From positions 2,666,001-2,730,000 of the forward strand of contig OZ004582.1 in NCBI GenBank assembly GCA_963924555.1: DNA of 64,000 nt, in the 5' to 3' direction. The position numbers and the translations under genes are program-made. Of the stretch, positions 42,861 through 54,196 are shown one piece after another. The notes under the pieces were generated by a model. The model ran no database searches. It worked only from the letters and a program-made list of their open reading frames with translations, and had not been told where the DNA came from. This DNA comes from Crambe crambe. Its lineage: Eukaryota > Porifera > Demospongiae > Poecilosclerida > Crambeidae. The stretch's first letter is position 1. Every line of letters starts with the position of its first letter.

Positions 42861-44800
42861 TACAGAGAGAATACTCTGGCATATCAAGTGTTCTTGTTGG
42901 ACTCGTGCTGGAAGTAAGATTAATTAGGGATATGACTGATCTTGGAAAACCAATCCATTGTATTCTTCAGGAGAAATATGGATTTCGATTCAGGTCATCT
43001 GACACACTAGCTATATAGCTATAATTGACCACAAGTAGCTACTTATTGTAACTTATGCCTGTAGATAGCTGTTTTGTGGTACATATACATGTATAATTAT
43101 CATAATCATCATTCACATTATGCCACAGAAAATGCATGAAGTTTCTTGAAGAGATCAGTTTCATAAGGTATAGCTATAGCTACAGTCTTAATGAATAATT
43201 TTTTGCACATCTTATAGCATTTGGCAGGGAATCCTTGATTCATATCAGAGGCTTGAACATGTTGCTATCAATAATGTCAGCTAATGAAGATGATTCATGT
43301 CCACTAAGAAAGGATTGTACATTCCATTTTATCCTTAAATGTCCATCTGGAGAAACTCAATCTCTCTCCATGGAATACAATACTTATACACCCACCAGTG
43401 CATTGTTTGAGGAAGTAGCAAAAGCTACTGGCATTCCAATTGAGCACAAAATGCTACTTGAGACCTGATATTCAATTAGACAAATTCAATTTAAAGAATG
43501 GATGTACCATTCACCTCTTCATCAAAGGTCGTGGTGGAGGTGGAGGTAGTGGAGGATCAGGCTCAGAGACAGGTATGCTATACACACCTGCAGTATACCT
43601 AAGATGCTTATTCTCTAAATCTATAGCTATATGATCATCTCCAAGCATCGTTTGTTAGCATTTTCCACCATTGCATGCATGCAGATTCAGAAGGGGAACT
43701 TATGGACGAGTGCATATCCTGTGGTGATTCTGCTGAGCAACATTGCAAGATATATATGCCAGATGCAAAGCTTGCAATGAACAGTGGCATAAGCATCTGA
43801 AGAGGAAAGATCATGAGACACAGGTAACTGCATGCAAATCAAAATGCAGGATGATAAGAACTCCACAGCTTTATTCATTATTATAATGATTATTCTTTAA
43901 TAAAATTATATATGGCAGATCATTAAATCCAAGAAGAGTACTACAGACTCAAGTCTTGATGAGAGTCAGTTTGATGATATCTTAATTCTTCGGCTATGGA
44001 CGATTCCTCTATGCTTATTGCTACCTTGGCTGAAAAATTTGGACTTACTTCTTTCGAACCATTTCAGAAAAAAATTATTGATGCATGTCTTGAAGGCAAA
44101 GATACTCTTGTTATTTACCCAACAGGAAGTGGAAAAAGTCTGTTTTCAATTCCCCCCGGTGTATCAAAACAAAAAAAGGCTGTGATTATAACACCAACAA
44201 TCAGTCTGATGCAAGAATAGTAGTGGTATACCATCAGTCTATCTTGGTTCAGCTCCTTTTTGTTACACCTGAGTGGATGGCAAAGCCTACAAGTCTACTA
44301 AAATTGCAGTCATTAGTACGATCTGATAAATTATCACTATTGGCTCACTTATTCACTGAATGGAAAGATTTTCGTGGTGCCTTTGATAACTTGGTAACAC
44401 TGAAATCGGATTTCCCGTCTATCCCCATTATGGCTACTGTAACTCCTGATGTGCAAGAGAGTATTGAGTCAGTGCTTAGAAACCCAGTTATTAAGAAAAC
44501 TTCAATGAACCGCAAAAAAAAAAACGCTTAATGTTGAAGAGTTACTTCCAAATAATTCCGTTTCTCAGCCTATGCAATTTTCTAAAAGAGTAGCAGAAAT
44601 CATTAGTGATGCTTCTTCTATAGTGTGCACTGATTTTATTGCTGATATAGGCCCACTTGGTGAAGTAGGAATTGACACCATGATGCAGACATGAATCGTA
44701 TCTGAAGTGGAAATCTGGAGAGGTACAACTCATTGTGGCCACAAGAGCATTTGGTATGGGTATAGACAAACCACATAATCATCAGAAGTTATGTTGTACT
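42861..44800 (+). pseudogene. Ubiquitin-like/B-box/RecQ-type helicase gene, broken
   Basis: Probable exons: 42,861-42,992 (acceptor TTCTCTTACAG; EYSGISSVLVGLVLEVRL); a ubiquitin-like domain at 43,300-43,572 (CTFHFILKCPSGETQSLSME, KATGIPIEHKMLLE, then TIHLFIKGRGGGGGSGGSGS) before |GTATGC; a zinc domain at 43,683-43,831 (CISCGDSAEQHC ... CNEQWHKHLKRKDHETQ) before |GTAACT; and the helicase, 43,920-44,800: FGLTSFEPFQKKIIDACLEG, LVIYPTGSGKSLF (Walker A), VIITPTISLMQE, LLFVTPEWMA, HLFTEWKDFRGAF and VATRAFGMGIDKP. The DEAH box before HLFTEW is lost (S-L-L-A-H). At least four frame changes. Helicases of this type unwind DNA; this copy cannot. Confidence 0.75.
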
Positions 44801-45048
44801 ACACAGGTTAGTTGTGATTGTGATAACAACAGACAGTGACTATTCATTTTATTTTGATTGTATAGTACTTACAGAAAAGGCTATCTCCACCCCAAGTTTG
44901 TAGTGAATAGCGCTGTGCGCATTTGCTCAAGGATCAAACTGGATTGATAATATTGATGCCACTTAGAACTAGATGTCTGCACACATGTGTACATGTATAT
45001 TGGGTAAAGGCCCCCGATTAGGTAAAGGGCTTTACAAGTGAATAAGTA

Positions 45049-45500
45049 TTGTTCAATGTCCACTACCTCCCCCAAGTTGGCACTACTGGTGCCTACTTAA
45101 GGAGCTTCGGTGTCCATAACAGTCACGAGGTTTTGGGCCACATTTTTGATCCGGGTGTAATGATGGCCCTGGGTGCCACGGGGTGGTTGGGTGCGGCCAA
45201 CGCGGCTCCAGGGGGGCAGGTTGGCTGGGTGGGTGTCGCAGCCAGTGTTCAGGCAAACAACGCCCCCGCTATAGGGGCAAGCTAAGAAGGTGTGGTCTCA
45301 CCACTAAGTTGCTCTCCTGTTATTGAGGGCTCACGCTCGATATCCAGGGTTCCTGGCGTAGTCTAATCAGGGTCACTTTCATAGTACATTTCAGGTCAAA
45401 CAACGCCCCCTCTATAGGGGCAAGCTAAGAAGATGTGGTCTCACCACTAGGCATGCGGGTTCACACCACCCATAGTGAGTTGCTCTGAGGGCTCACGCTC
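45049..45500. repeat. GC-rich segment with a duplicated unit of about 140 bases
   Basis: CAAACAACGCCCCC, CTATAGGGGCAAGCTAAGAA and TGTGGTCTCACCACTA occur at about 45,255 and 45,395; GAGGGCTCACGCTCGATATC follows in both at about 45,325 and 45,487. The open frame at 45,049-45,285 (SFGVHNSHEVLGHIFDPGVM) is Gly/Ala-rich and not assigned. Confidence 0.6.
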
Positions 45501-46083
45501 GATATCCAGGGTTCCTCATCAACATAGCAATACTCTATCGGGTGAGCTTGTTTTGGCCTCTGATTCCGTGAATTTTATGGTTTGTTTGTGGTTAACGAAG
45601 AGCCACAGAGCTAGAATTTGCTCCAGTGTTAGATCACATGCACTGCTCTTAAAGTTTGAATTCTTAACTCCATTAAACAAGCCAATGCTGTCCAAAAGGA
45701 AAAATCTAGTCTCTAGATTGGTAGCACTGTACTTCATCAAAACTCTGTGGGGATGAAGTATGTAGGGGTCAATGCGAGGCAATTGCTAGTAGTTTTGGCT
45801 CCCTACACGTACTTTTTGTGCCACTGTTGCCTATGGGCATCCCTACACCACTTTTTCTTTAGAATAAAGTTTTTTGATATTACATGTCCTGAGAGACCTC
45901 AGCTGTGCATCTAGTACTTCCCAGTTACATCGAGGATAAGTTACAGACAAGTTATCCTTAGGGTAAGGCGGATGGCAAAGGCTTGTAGCACAAACCACTG
46001 GCATAGAAAGGCGTAGAATCAGTGGCAGACTGTTTTTATCTATGTATAGTCCTGACGCTTGATTAGCAAAACTGTGCATTACC

Positions 46084-46196
46084 CAAGGATTTGCATGAGA
46101 AATTCGGTTTTTCGATAGAGTATAGTGACAAATGCCTGGTTACCATCTCGTCCTGCTCGTCCAAGTTCTTGAACCCAAGAAAGCATGCTCTCTGCT
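46084..46196 (-). pseudogene. RecQ helicase motif VI fragment, inverted relative to 44 kb
   Basis: The minus frame reads ESMLSWVQELGRAGRDGNQA followed by FVTILYRKTEFLM, the arginine-finger motif VI of RecQ-type helicases (Q-x-x-G-R-A-G-R-D-G). On the plus strand at 44.8 kb the helicase breaks off just before this block. The two parts are about 1.3 kb apart and in opposite orientation, which suggests an inversion of the gene's 3' part. Further minus-strand sequence to 45,843 is open (QASGLYIDKNSLPLILRLSM) but unassigned. Confidence 0.65.
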
Positions 46197-46521
46197 CAAT
46201 AGGTACTTTATGGCATTCTTCTTCCTTGGTATTTCTTGTATGTCTGTAGATGCCACTTCGGCCAAGTGGCCCTTTGCCACATAGGCAATGATATTGATTT
46301 GTCCCCTACATACAAAACCACAGTATCAGTACCTTAGGCCTTTACTAGCAGGTACAAAATTTGGCATTAGTGGGACTAATTCCTATATGGCCACATCAGT
46401 ATGCACCTTAGGCCATAGGTAACATTTATTAGCAGAAAGAAAATTTAGTGTTTGTCAACTCATATTCATTTTAATGCATTGAATGTACTCTGGAAAATAA
46501 TCCCCCTTTAAGACAACTTAC

Positions 46522-47485
46522 ATAAGCCTTTTCATACAGCTTGACATACCCTGCTGTACCGCATTGATAAATAACTAGCATTAATCCACTTGTTAGCTAC
46601 TTACTTTTTTTCTCCTGTGGATTAAGTCTAAAACTTCCCTAGGCGCCCCCACTGACAGAATCCCCCTAAAAAGCCAAATATTTACTAGCAACACAAATCC
46701 TTCACATTCATACCACAATTTCTTGAAGGCTCTCCACAAACTATGGACAGACAAATAAGTTTGTTATAATACAAAGATATATACATATGAACTAGAGAGA
46801 GAAACATACACTTTTTTGTTCCTCCAAGTTGCCTGGGAACTAGGATGGATGAGATGAAGAGGCCATTAGATGGAAAGGTTACAGTACAAAAATAGACATA
46901 CTTTTGCTCTCTTGGAGGAGGAGGAGGAGGAAGCAGAGTCATTTTCTTCCTGCAATAGTCAATGAATAAGGTCGCTGTAACAAGTGGCAAGTAAATAATG
47001 TGACCAGACCAAAGCCAGATGACATAGTACCTTTAATGTTGCAATTTCTTTCTTTAATCTTCCTGTAAGTTCCACAAAGCGAGTGAGCTCACTCAAAGGT
47101 TTAAGTTAAACACAAAATAATGTGTGGGCAGAGAGTGGTAGAGAACTGTTAATTATAGGAAAACATAGCAAAGATTTACCTTCGCTGGCAGAGGTAAATT
47201 TTCCTGATCCTGATCCGATACACAAGCCAGGTAGGGGGGGGGGATTAAACAAATTGATTTCACTTGAAGTAAAGAATATACTAACCTCTTTTAAAGGCTT
47301 TGCACTATGAAGATAAAGAAACCATGTAGTCAATGTGAACAATCATGCATGAAAACACTCACCTTCGCTTTTGTGCTTCTCCTGGTGACTAAATAGTAAA
47401 GTAAAAGCATATCATAGCTCATAATAGCAACTCACATAATCGCAGTGTACCCACAGGTCTTTAACCTTATCCTGGTCAATTGAAA
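46522..47485 (-). CDS. Chain of micro-exons of an unidentified gene
   Basis: Minus-strand segments with AG/GT borders: 47,485-47,436 (SIDQDKVKDLWVHCDY), 47,388-47,363, 47,304-47,286, 47,209-47,180, 47,091-47,031 (ELTRFVELTGRLKKEIATLK), 46,949-46,902 (EENDSASSSSSSSKRAK), 46,832-46,812, 46,740-46,714 (FVESLQEIV), 46,665-46,605 (SVGAPREVLDLIHRRKK) and 46,553-46,522 (YVKLYEKAY). Each is 19-61 bases and most introns are 50-110 bases. Sequences look helical, partly coiled-coil, with a Ser run. Phases agree for several joins but not all (46,714 to 46,665 needs another solution), so some borders are wrong. I recognise no family. Upstream, 47,930-47,709 could hold an earlier Ser/Arg-rich exon. Confidence 0.45.
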
Positions 47486-48318
47486 CTGCGGTAAAAATAT
47501 GACACACTAAGTAAAAAAGTCCAATAAATTTTTAAATAAACACTTGAATAACTCTTTACTTAACCAACCTGAAAAGGACTGTATAACAAATTACAGCTAA
47601 GCCCTAGCCCCAAGGGTGGCATTCCCTTTCCAGAGAAGGATGGCTAATCTCTGGAAAAGGTGGTTGGTACAATCAGAAGTTGATGGACAGACCTCTCTAG
47701 TTACAGAGTCCATTAGCCCTAGGGCTATTCAGTGACCATAGAGTATGGTCACGGCATACAGGAGCAGAGTGGCAGACACGAACAGGTGGCAGAGATGGCG
47801 CAGAGTCACGGGCAAATGCTGAAGACCGAAATGCTGAACTAGACCTTTGGAACCCATGTCTGGTGGTTTGAGAGTTTAGTGTGCTTGTACTAACATTAAT
47901 TTTGTGCCCATAAAATAGGAAAACTCGCACAGATCAGCACAAAATTCGTTACTCGCATCAACTCCACATCAACCGCTCTCTCTGAAGCTTAAGATGAACT
48001 TATTCAAAATTTGGGGTAAAGCAAACTTAGTCAGCAAGTTTCATAGTCATAACTTGTACGTGGACCCTCACTAATCCGGATCCCGTTCATCCGAAACCTC
48101 GCAAATCCGAACACCAAGACCAAGGAAAAAATAATTACAATTTGGGTTCAAGGGTCATATTTGGCGCATGGGTGTACCAGATAAGCTCTAGAAATTGATT
48201 TCTAGCTATGATTTGTGTCCCAGGAGGCTGCTACGAAGGAAGAGAGCCCACAGCACTGCATACTAAGAAGAAATCAAGGTACAGCTACCATACCCTATGC
48301 ATCGAACAGGCTCTGGTC
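47486..48318. other. No firm gene
   Basis: A minus-strand frame at 47,697-47,930 (RSSSAFRSSAFARDSAPSLP) might be an exon of the micro-exon gene; an AG|GTTGG site lies near 47,567. The rest is unassigned. Confidence 0.25.
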
Positions 48319-49500
48319 TCAAGCAGGAGGAAGTCTGGAACGAGTTGAACGTCGAGGCCTTGGAGGACTCGGTGGATCTCCATTTGGAGGGTTGGTATTT
48401 GGTGGAGTATTGGGAGTGGTCTCGATTTGAGTATTCGGAGTCGGAGGATTGGGAGTGTTCTCGATTTGATTGTTCAGGGTTGGAGGATTGGGAATGTTCT
48501 CAATCTGATTGTTCGGGGTCGGAAGATTGGGAGCGTTCTCTATTTGAGTATTCGGGGTCGGAGGATTGGGAGTGTTTGTGATTGGAGGATCTCCAAGATT
48601 AGGATCATCAATCTCAGGTTGTTCCAACGACATATCCATGTCTTCATCCAACAGATCGGTTTCACTGACCCTTGTTGACAGATCCTCTCCATTACCATAA
48701 CGCTTCCGCACATGGTCGACAAGTCTGCGCAGGACCCGCTCATCACTCAATTTGACTTTGAATGACAGTGGCCCTATACACTCCCTCCCCCATTTGGAAG
48801 GAACGAGCCTTAGCATGTACATCGTGGTATGCCCGTTGCTTTTCCTGTCGTTGTTGCACTTTAGACCATATGTTAAGGTTAAGCAAATCCAACCGAGATC
48901 TCAGAGTTCGTTTCATGAGGAGTTCAGCTGGTGATATTCCTGTGACAGAGTGTGGTGTGATACGGTACTGGAAAAGGAATCGGGACAGTTTGCATTCCAA
49001 AGTCCCTTCTTTGTTCTTTCTCAAACCCTTAAAGGTTTGCACCGCCCTCTCTGCCAGGCCATTGGATGAGGGGTGGTACGGTGCACTAGTGATGTGGTGG
49101 ATTCCATTCTCTTGCATAAAGTTTTGAAATTCAGCACTGGTGAACGATGTGCCGTTATCACTAACGACAGTTTGCGGTAGCCCATGTGTTGCAAAAATCG
49201 ATCTTAGCTTCTCAATGGTTACTGCCGATGATGTACAAGATGTAATATGGACCTCCAACCATTTTGAAAAGGCGTCCACCACCACCAAGAATGTCTTTCC
49301 CATGAACAGTCCTGCGTACAGTCTCGACCATGCTTGCTTCAGAAATTCCCAAGGATGCAGTGGGGCAACTGCTGGCAATGGACGAGACAGCTGACAGGGT
49401 TCACACTCTTTGATCTTCTCTTCAATGGCCTGATCTAGCTTCGGCCACCACACATAGCCCCGGGCCAAGCTTTTCATCCGACTGACTCATGAAGTAAATC
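48319..49500 (-). pseudogene. Ty3/gypsy integrase with a Pro/Asn repeat tail
   Basis: The frame from 49,477 reads MKSLARGYVWWPKLDQAIEE, CEPCQLSRPLPAVAPLHPWE, FLVVVDAFSKWLEVH, TVVSDNGTSFTSAEFQNFMQ (second Asp) and APYHPSSNGLAERAVQTFKG (Glu). The first Asp, in HIDFAGP of relatives, is replaced (LYAGLFMG). After a frame change near 48,790: GPLSFKVKLSDERVLRRLVD, DHVRKRYGNG and an acidic linker. The C-terminus is four to five copies of a roughly 16-residue unit (NPPTPNTQIEN) from a 48-base DNA repeat at about 48,411-48,590, and ends PRRSTRSRLPPA. One frame change and the lost Asp are the only visible defects downstream of 49,477. Confidence 0.85.
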
Positions 49501-50642
49501 GAGGTGTCGTCATCCTTGTGGCGGGATGATAACTCTGGATCCACTCCACTCTTGGCTAGGATTGCCATCATAAAGTCAGTGAAAAATAATAGTTTGTAGC
49601 TAGCTAGCTACCCCGTGTGAAGACCTCATAGCTAGATGCAGAATGTCCACTTCAGCCAAAAAATATTGCAGTAGCTATATAGCACAGCTTCCTTTTCAGG
49701 GAAACAGGAGAATTTATATGGAACAGCCACTTATTGAACTAGTCATCCAATATAAAAAGTCTGGTATATAAACCCCCTTAGCTAGGAACTGACTATGAAA
49801 ATCACATTAGTGAAGTCTCTACTGATCTGGACTATTGAGTCTCAAACCCTAGACTCACTTTCACAAGTGTACTGCATAATACTTATTAGCTCTTTTAACC
49901 ACAAATGTACTCAAAGGCAGTGATCTCGCACATGGAGAGAAGGCAGTGAGAGATCATGGAATCAAGAAAGCAATGCTGCAGCAAAATAATTGTGAGTTCC
50001 TTTCGACTGTGATCACTGGTTTCACTGCATGCTTTCAGCATGCCTTCGCTGTGACTACTGCCTTCAACACTACTTTCTTCACTGCATGGGAGCTCTTGAT
50101 CAGCACCGTCACTGTTAAATTTTTATACCTGCACTGGAATCACTGCCTCTTCACATCACTGCTTTCCAGCCTTCAAGCTAGGGTGACTAAGTGTGGAGCA
50201 TCTTCTCAGTATTGTATTATGGAGAGATGATTATCCTCTTTATTGCATAGCTTGTCCTTCGTAACTATTTCAGAGTCAATGGTTAATTCCACTGTAGCTA
50301 TATATGAAGATTAACTCGTCTGTGACTGAAGCTAACTATGGAGATTGCACTGCATGCTGCAGCCATGGAGAGCTGTAGAGCTGGTAGTAGTAATTATATT
50401 CTGTGGCATTATGCATACATGCATCACTGTCAAAGTCATACATGCGAGAACATACAGTACAATTTAACTGCACCCAACACAAAAGTTTTAGTCTGAAATG
50501 TCTTTAAAAGGGCAGTGATGGAGAAACTCCAGCCAACATGCAGAGTGATGTCAGTGTCCCCATGAAGTCACTGAGTCATGCAAGCTTTTCAATTCTAGAG
50601 CACAATCATCAGGCATGACGTTCCTGTCGGCAGCCAAGTCAA
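49501..50642. other. No recognised gene
   Basis: AT-rich with TAGCTAGC words near 49,603 and many CACTGC words between 49,990 and 50,160. No domain or clear repeat unit. Confidence 0.3.
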
Positions 50643-51060
50643 CTAGAGCAGTGCAAGTCCTCTAGAAGGAAGGTTTTCTTTCCCAGCACAGTGTTCCCAA
50701 GAGCTCCCCTCGGTCAACCTGAGGATTTCACTCACCCGATTCTGCACGAATGGTCGCCACTGAAGTGCTACTTGGGAGTCACTATAGTACCTTGGGAGAT
50801 CCAACTTCAAGCAGGAAAAGAGGGCACTCATGGTTGTGGACATGAGTCGGGCCAGTAGGAGGGCAGATAGCAACTCAAAATTGTTTGGCTTCATATGGGT
50901 GCCACTCGAGTTTTCGCAACGACAAACTGCACACACAGCAGCATAGGCCTTCTTTGATGCATCACAAAAGCCGCACAGGTGGCAGGATTCCACTTGGCCA
51001 TTCACACTGTCGAAATACGCTCCTCTTTGTAGGCTCCAGTGTAGAAACGTAGTCTACAGC
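50643..51060 (-). pseudogene. BEL/Pao RNase H fragment
   Basis: The minus frame reads [55 protein letters not shown] and [20 protein letters not shown], the H-G-F-x-D-A-S and Y-S-D-S blocks of Pao RNase H, with [11 protein letters not shown] close to its end. The usual H before G-F is a C here. After 50,643 the frame stops. It matches the class of the gag/protease at 29.5-31.2 kb, but the two are 19 kb apart and in opposite orientation, so they need not be one element. Confidence 0.8.
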
Positions 51061-51292
51061 AAGGCAATCCAGCTAGTTTCTTTCCTAAAAGAGCTAGACC
51101 AGAAGGTAAATATTGCTAGCTATAGTAAGTTTGGCTTAATTATGATCCTCACAATAATTTATGGCTCAAGCTATAGCTATGTTGTAATTTATTTATTTAT
51201 TTATATAGATGAAGTTGAATGTCTGGAGCTAAATATCAAATTCTAACTAAAGGAGATCCTCCACTTAAGATAATCCTGCAAATTTCCAAAAT

Positions 51293-51516
51293 AGACGTTT
51301 TCAACCGGGATGGGTGGAGCAGTACCAGTGGATATGGTATTCAATTAAAGTTGATGGTATTCTTTGTGGACCATGTTTTGTGTTTAGCAACTGCCCTGCG
51401 CATTCTAATACTGAGTTTCTTACTGTGCCATTTAAGGATTGGAAGAATGCTTCAGGGATTACCCGTGGTGCATTAAATAGGCATGCTCACACCTCCAATG
51501 TGTTGAAAAATCAGTG
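51293..51516 (+). pseudogene. TTF-type zinc finger (hAT/ZMYM-like) fragment
   Basis: RRFQPGWVEQYQWIWYSIK is followed by GILCGPCFVFS, SNTEFLTVPFKDWKNASGIT and GALNRHAHTSNVLKNQ before a stop. The order R-R-F-x-P-x-W, then C-x-x-C, then D-W-K-N-A, then H-x-x-S is that of the TTF-type zinc finger at the N-terminus of many hAT transposases and ZMYM1-like proteins. No dimerisation or DDE domain follows in this window. Confidence 0.7.
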
Positions 51517-52210
51517 AATTTTGTTGCCATTAGAGAAAAGAAGCAGCCATCAGTTATGTCTCTATTAAATCATACATATAATGTCCCAAAGCCCTAGCTT
51601 CAGTTCCCACCATTAATCCCCTGGATCCCTATGCACCAGGATCACTCTACTAGTCTCTACCAATCCCAGGTTCCCTATACCAGTCCCCTGGATCCCTATA
51701 TTATATAAATATCCTTATATGATCATCTCAATAAAATGAACTGATCAATACTATTGTTATGTGTTATGTGTAAAAATTGATGCAGACTGCAATGATTAAA
51801 TGTGTTCTGAGATGATTAACTTTGTGAACAGTTAATCTTTGCCCAGAGATTTGCTCAAATTTCTGGGTGAGAGTGTTTTTTGGGGTGTCTTGGCAGGGGA
51901 TTTTGCTGTGTCTTGCCTTCGAGGTGACTTCACAGGACTAGGCCTTACTTGTTGGTCACCACCACGCTTCACTCCAATTATGCTGATCGAAATAGCAATC
52001 AGTTAACATGTCAACAACAATTGTTACTTACGGTTTCAATTCTGCCTGAGACAGATAATTCCGATACTCTGATAATGATATGTTGTATTTGGCCAATTTT
52101 TGGGAGAACTAATTTTTTCACTTTTACTCTCAGGGATATTTTTCTTAGTAAATTCATATTGCTACAATTAGAATATTAGCAAGTCAACATTTGCAAATAG
52201 TAAAGCTTAC
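51517..52210. other. Mostly non-coding; possible exon of the DUF3987 gene
   Basis: Between 52,166 and 52,048 on minus, a segment bounded by TTCTAATTGTAG and |GTAAGTAAC is open in one frame and might be a downstream exon of the neighbouring gene. 51,590-51,720 repeats CCCTGGATCCCTAT three times. Confidence 0.3.
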
Positions 52211-53209
52211 GGCTTGTGCTCCCTTGTGTGCTAATTCAAGTAATTTTCCCAAGCCTTCATGCTGTAGCTTTTGAAATGCCCTCAAAGCTCCCTGCTTGTT
52301 GCCTTTGTTTCTGAACTTCTTCAATGATAAAAGGTGACTTAAGTAGAGAGTTCTACCAGGTAGAGATAGACAGAAAGCTCCAGTACTAGTTCCTGTATCA
52401 TCTTGTGATTCATCTGTTGTAAGGTCGACTACACAAGGTGTAAATTCGCTGCAGGTAAAGGTTGGACTCCTTGGTCCATGGAAAACAAAACATGGAGGAC
52501 TGTTGCTAACCTAAGGACTTGTCCTCAATTATCAATAAATAATTTGGCTTTGGAAAGGGATGTAATAATTAATACCTTATAGTCAATATACTCTACAAGC
52601 TTACTAATTTTGTGAATGAATTCATTATCGACTTCACCCAAGGAGTCAAATTTCTGGTAAAGAGGGTTGAAAAGCCAAAGGAACCTATGAGAGAGGCCCT
52701 TCTCTGAATTTGTAGGTACTTCTATTAGAGATCTTGCAACTCCTGGTTGTGTAAATCCTCCAACAGTAAGATTAGTAGATTTCATTTTGAAGTTAGCTAA
52801 CTAAATAGAGCAAAATCGTTAAATTGAGTGAGGTTGAGCACACACCGTCAGAATCAATGTACCTGTGTCACGTCGCCATGGATGACCATTATATAGCTGA
52901 AGAAAAACAGCTAATTCATGTGAGTCCATTAGACCTCGACCACGATAAAGGTTTATTTGAGTTTAAAAAGCTGACAGACCAAATAAACGACACGAGTTTT
53001 CACGATGCCCCCATTTTTTCAAACGAGGCATCATCAAATACCCATGAAGGATCATCATCCTTTATGTTGCAATTGGTGCGAACATTAATCAAAATAGAAT
53101 ATATATGCCGGAACAGGGTTGATTTCCCGCTGCCAGTTGGCATAGCAACTGTCAGCCAAAGCAAAACAGGCTCAGTCCAATTGGTTTCAGGAACATAAAA
53201 CATAGCCAC
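52211..53209 (-). pseudogene. DUF3987-type P-loop gene fragment
   Basis: Exon 53,209-52,863: EPVLLWLTVAMPTGSGKSTL (Walker A), WVFDDASFEKMGA, then with frame changes QINLYRGRGLMDSHELAVFL and QLYNGHPWRRDT. Exon 52,796-52,576: ANFKMKSTNLTVGGFTQPGV, ARSLIEVPTNSEKGLSHRFL, SLGEVDNEFIHKISKLVEY. Exon 52,510-52,211: 100 codons including GAFCLSLPGRTLYLSHLLSL and FQKLQHEGLGKLLELAHKGA. Splice phases 1/1 and 0/0 agree. The Walker A, then LxxHELAxFLxxxN, then GFTQPxVARSLIE pattern is how I recall DUF3987, a helicase/primase-like ATPase family. A stop and frameshift in the first exon (near 52,990) indicate decay. Its role in animals is unknown to me. Confidence 0.6.
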
Positions 53210-54190
53210 TTAAAACTGCACTTGCAGGTAGATTCAAAGCCCTACCAACTTGTTCACAGCCCTATGATATTTTAGCCACATTAGCTATAACTCAATTGTC
53301 TAGCTAACTTAACTTACATCTTTTAGTGACTTTGGAAACACTTTTGCAGTCTTTTCCTAGTTACTCTCAACTTCTCCCAGCTCTCAGGAGTTCCCATTTT
53401 TTGCATACAAAGCATGCACATGACATCAGCACATCAATATCATGTGCATTGCACATGACTAAGCACAGTTGGTAGATGTCAACTAACTTGTAAAATGCTG
53501 CAAGAAGCTAGTAGTGTCTGTGAGGATCCTTCTGTACTTAGAAGGCTTACCTTTGCAGCAAGTATTCTGCTTGGAATGCTAAACACTTCTCGATATATCT
53601 CCAAGGCAAAACAGCAATTGCAAAACAATAGCCATCTTGAGTATGGGTTAGCCTTTGGAGCTAACCACATCCTATTTTCATTGAATTTCATGAAAATCTG
53701 GTGCATACGCAAGCAGCCCTATTCCCCCCCCCCCCTCACCTCGAAAAAAAGGGCCTGGGTACGAGGCTACATGTCAAACCAACCACACAAAGCATCATGC
53801 TTATGATAACAGCCTGACACCTGGCCATAATTTATGACAAACTATACTTTGTGGGGATGTCCGGTCAATATCACAGTATTGCAAACATGTAACACTGATA
53901 TAAAATATAGCAACTATGCACTCTGAAAACAGCCCATTTCTCTGTAGAAGCATAGTTCATGTCCTATGCTGACTTCATTTTCATAGGTCACAAGTGCTCG
54001 TACAGTGGGTGCAGCAAAGTTGTGATGGCAACATGAAAAATAGGAGAGATGTTTGTGCAGTTACTGAAGCAGGGTTCTCAAAATATGAAAATCTTCCAGG
54101 AGCAATAAAAACTGGGTGCCAGCAAACTCCTAGTCAAAGTTTTGTAATGATCATTCCCCTAGAGTGAGAACTATGAACCTGGAAGATCCC
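53210..54190. other. Unassigned; dispersed repeat near 53,730
   Basis: A C-run followed by CTCGAAAAAAAGGGCCTGGG and TACGAGGCT at 53,723-53,773 resembles a short repeat that I recall from invertebrate genomes (AGCCTCGT...CCAGG). Other frames here have no motif. Confidence 0.3.
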
Positions 54191-54196
54191 CAGGCA

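Noticed and set aside
45049..45285. Gly/Ala-rich plus frame as a gene
   Set aside because: It overlaps a duplicated GC-rich segment and has no recognisable domain; composition alone is not enough.
52824..53198. 124-codon plus frame
   Set aside because: Antisense of the DUF3987-type exon, which has the Walker A motif and consistent splice phases.
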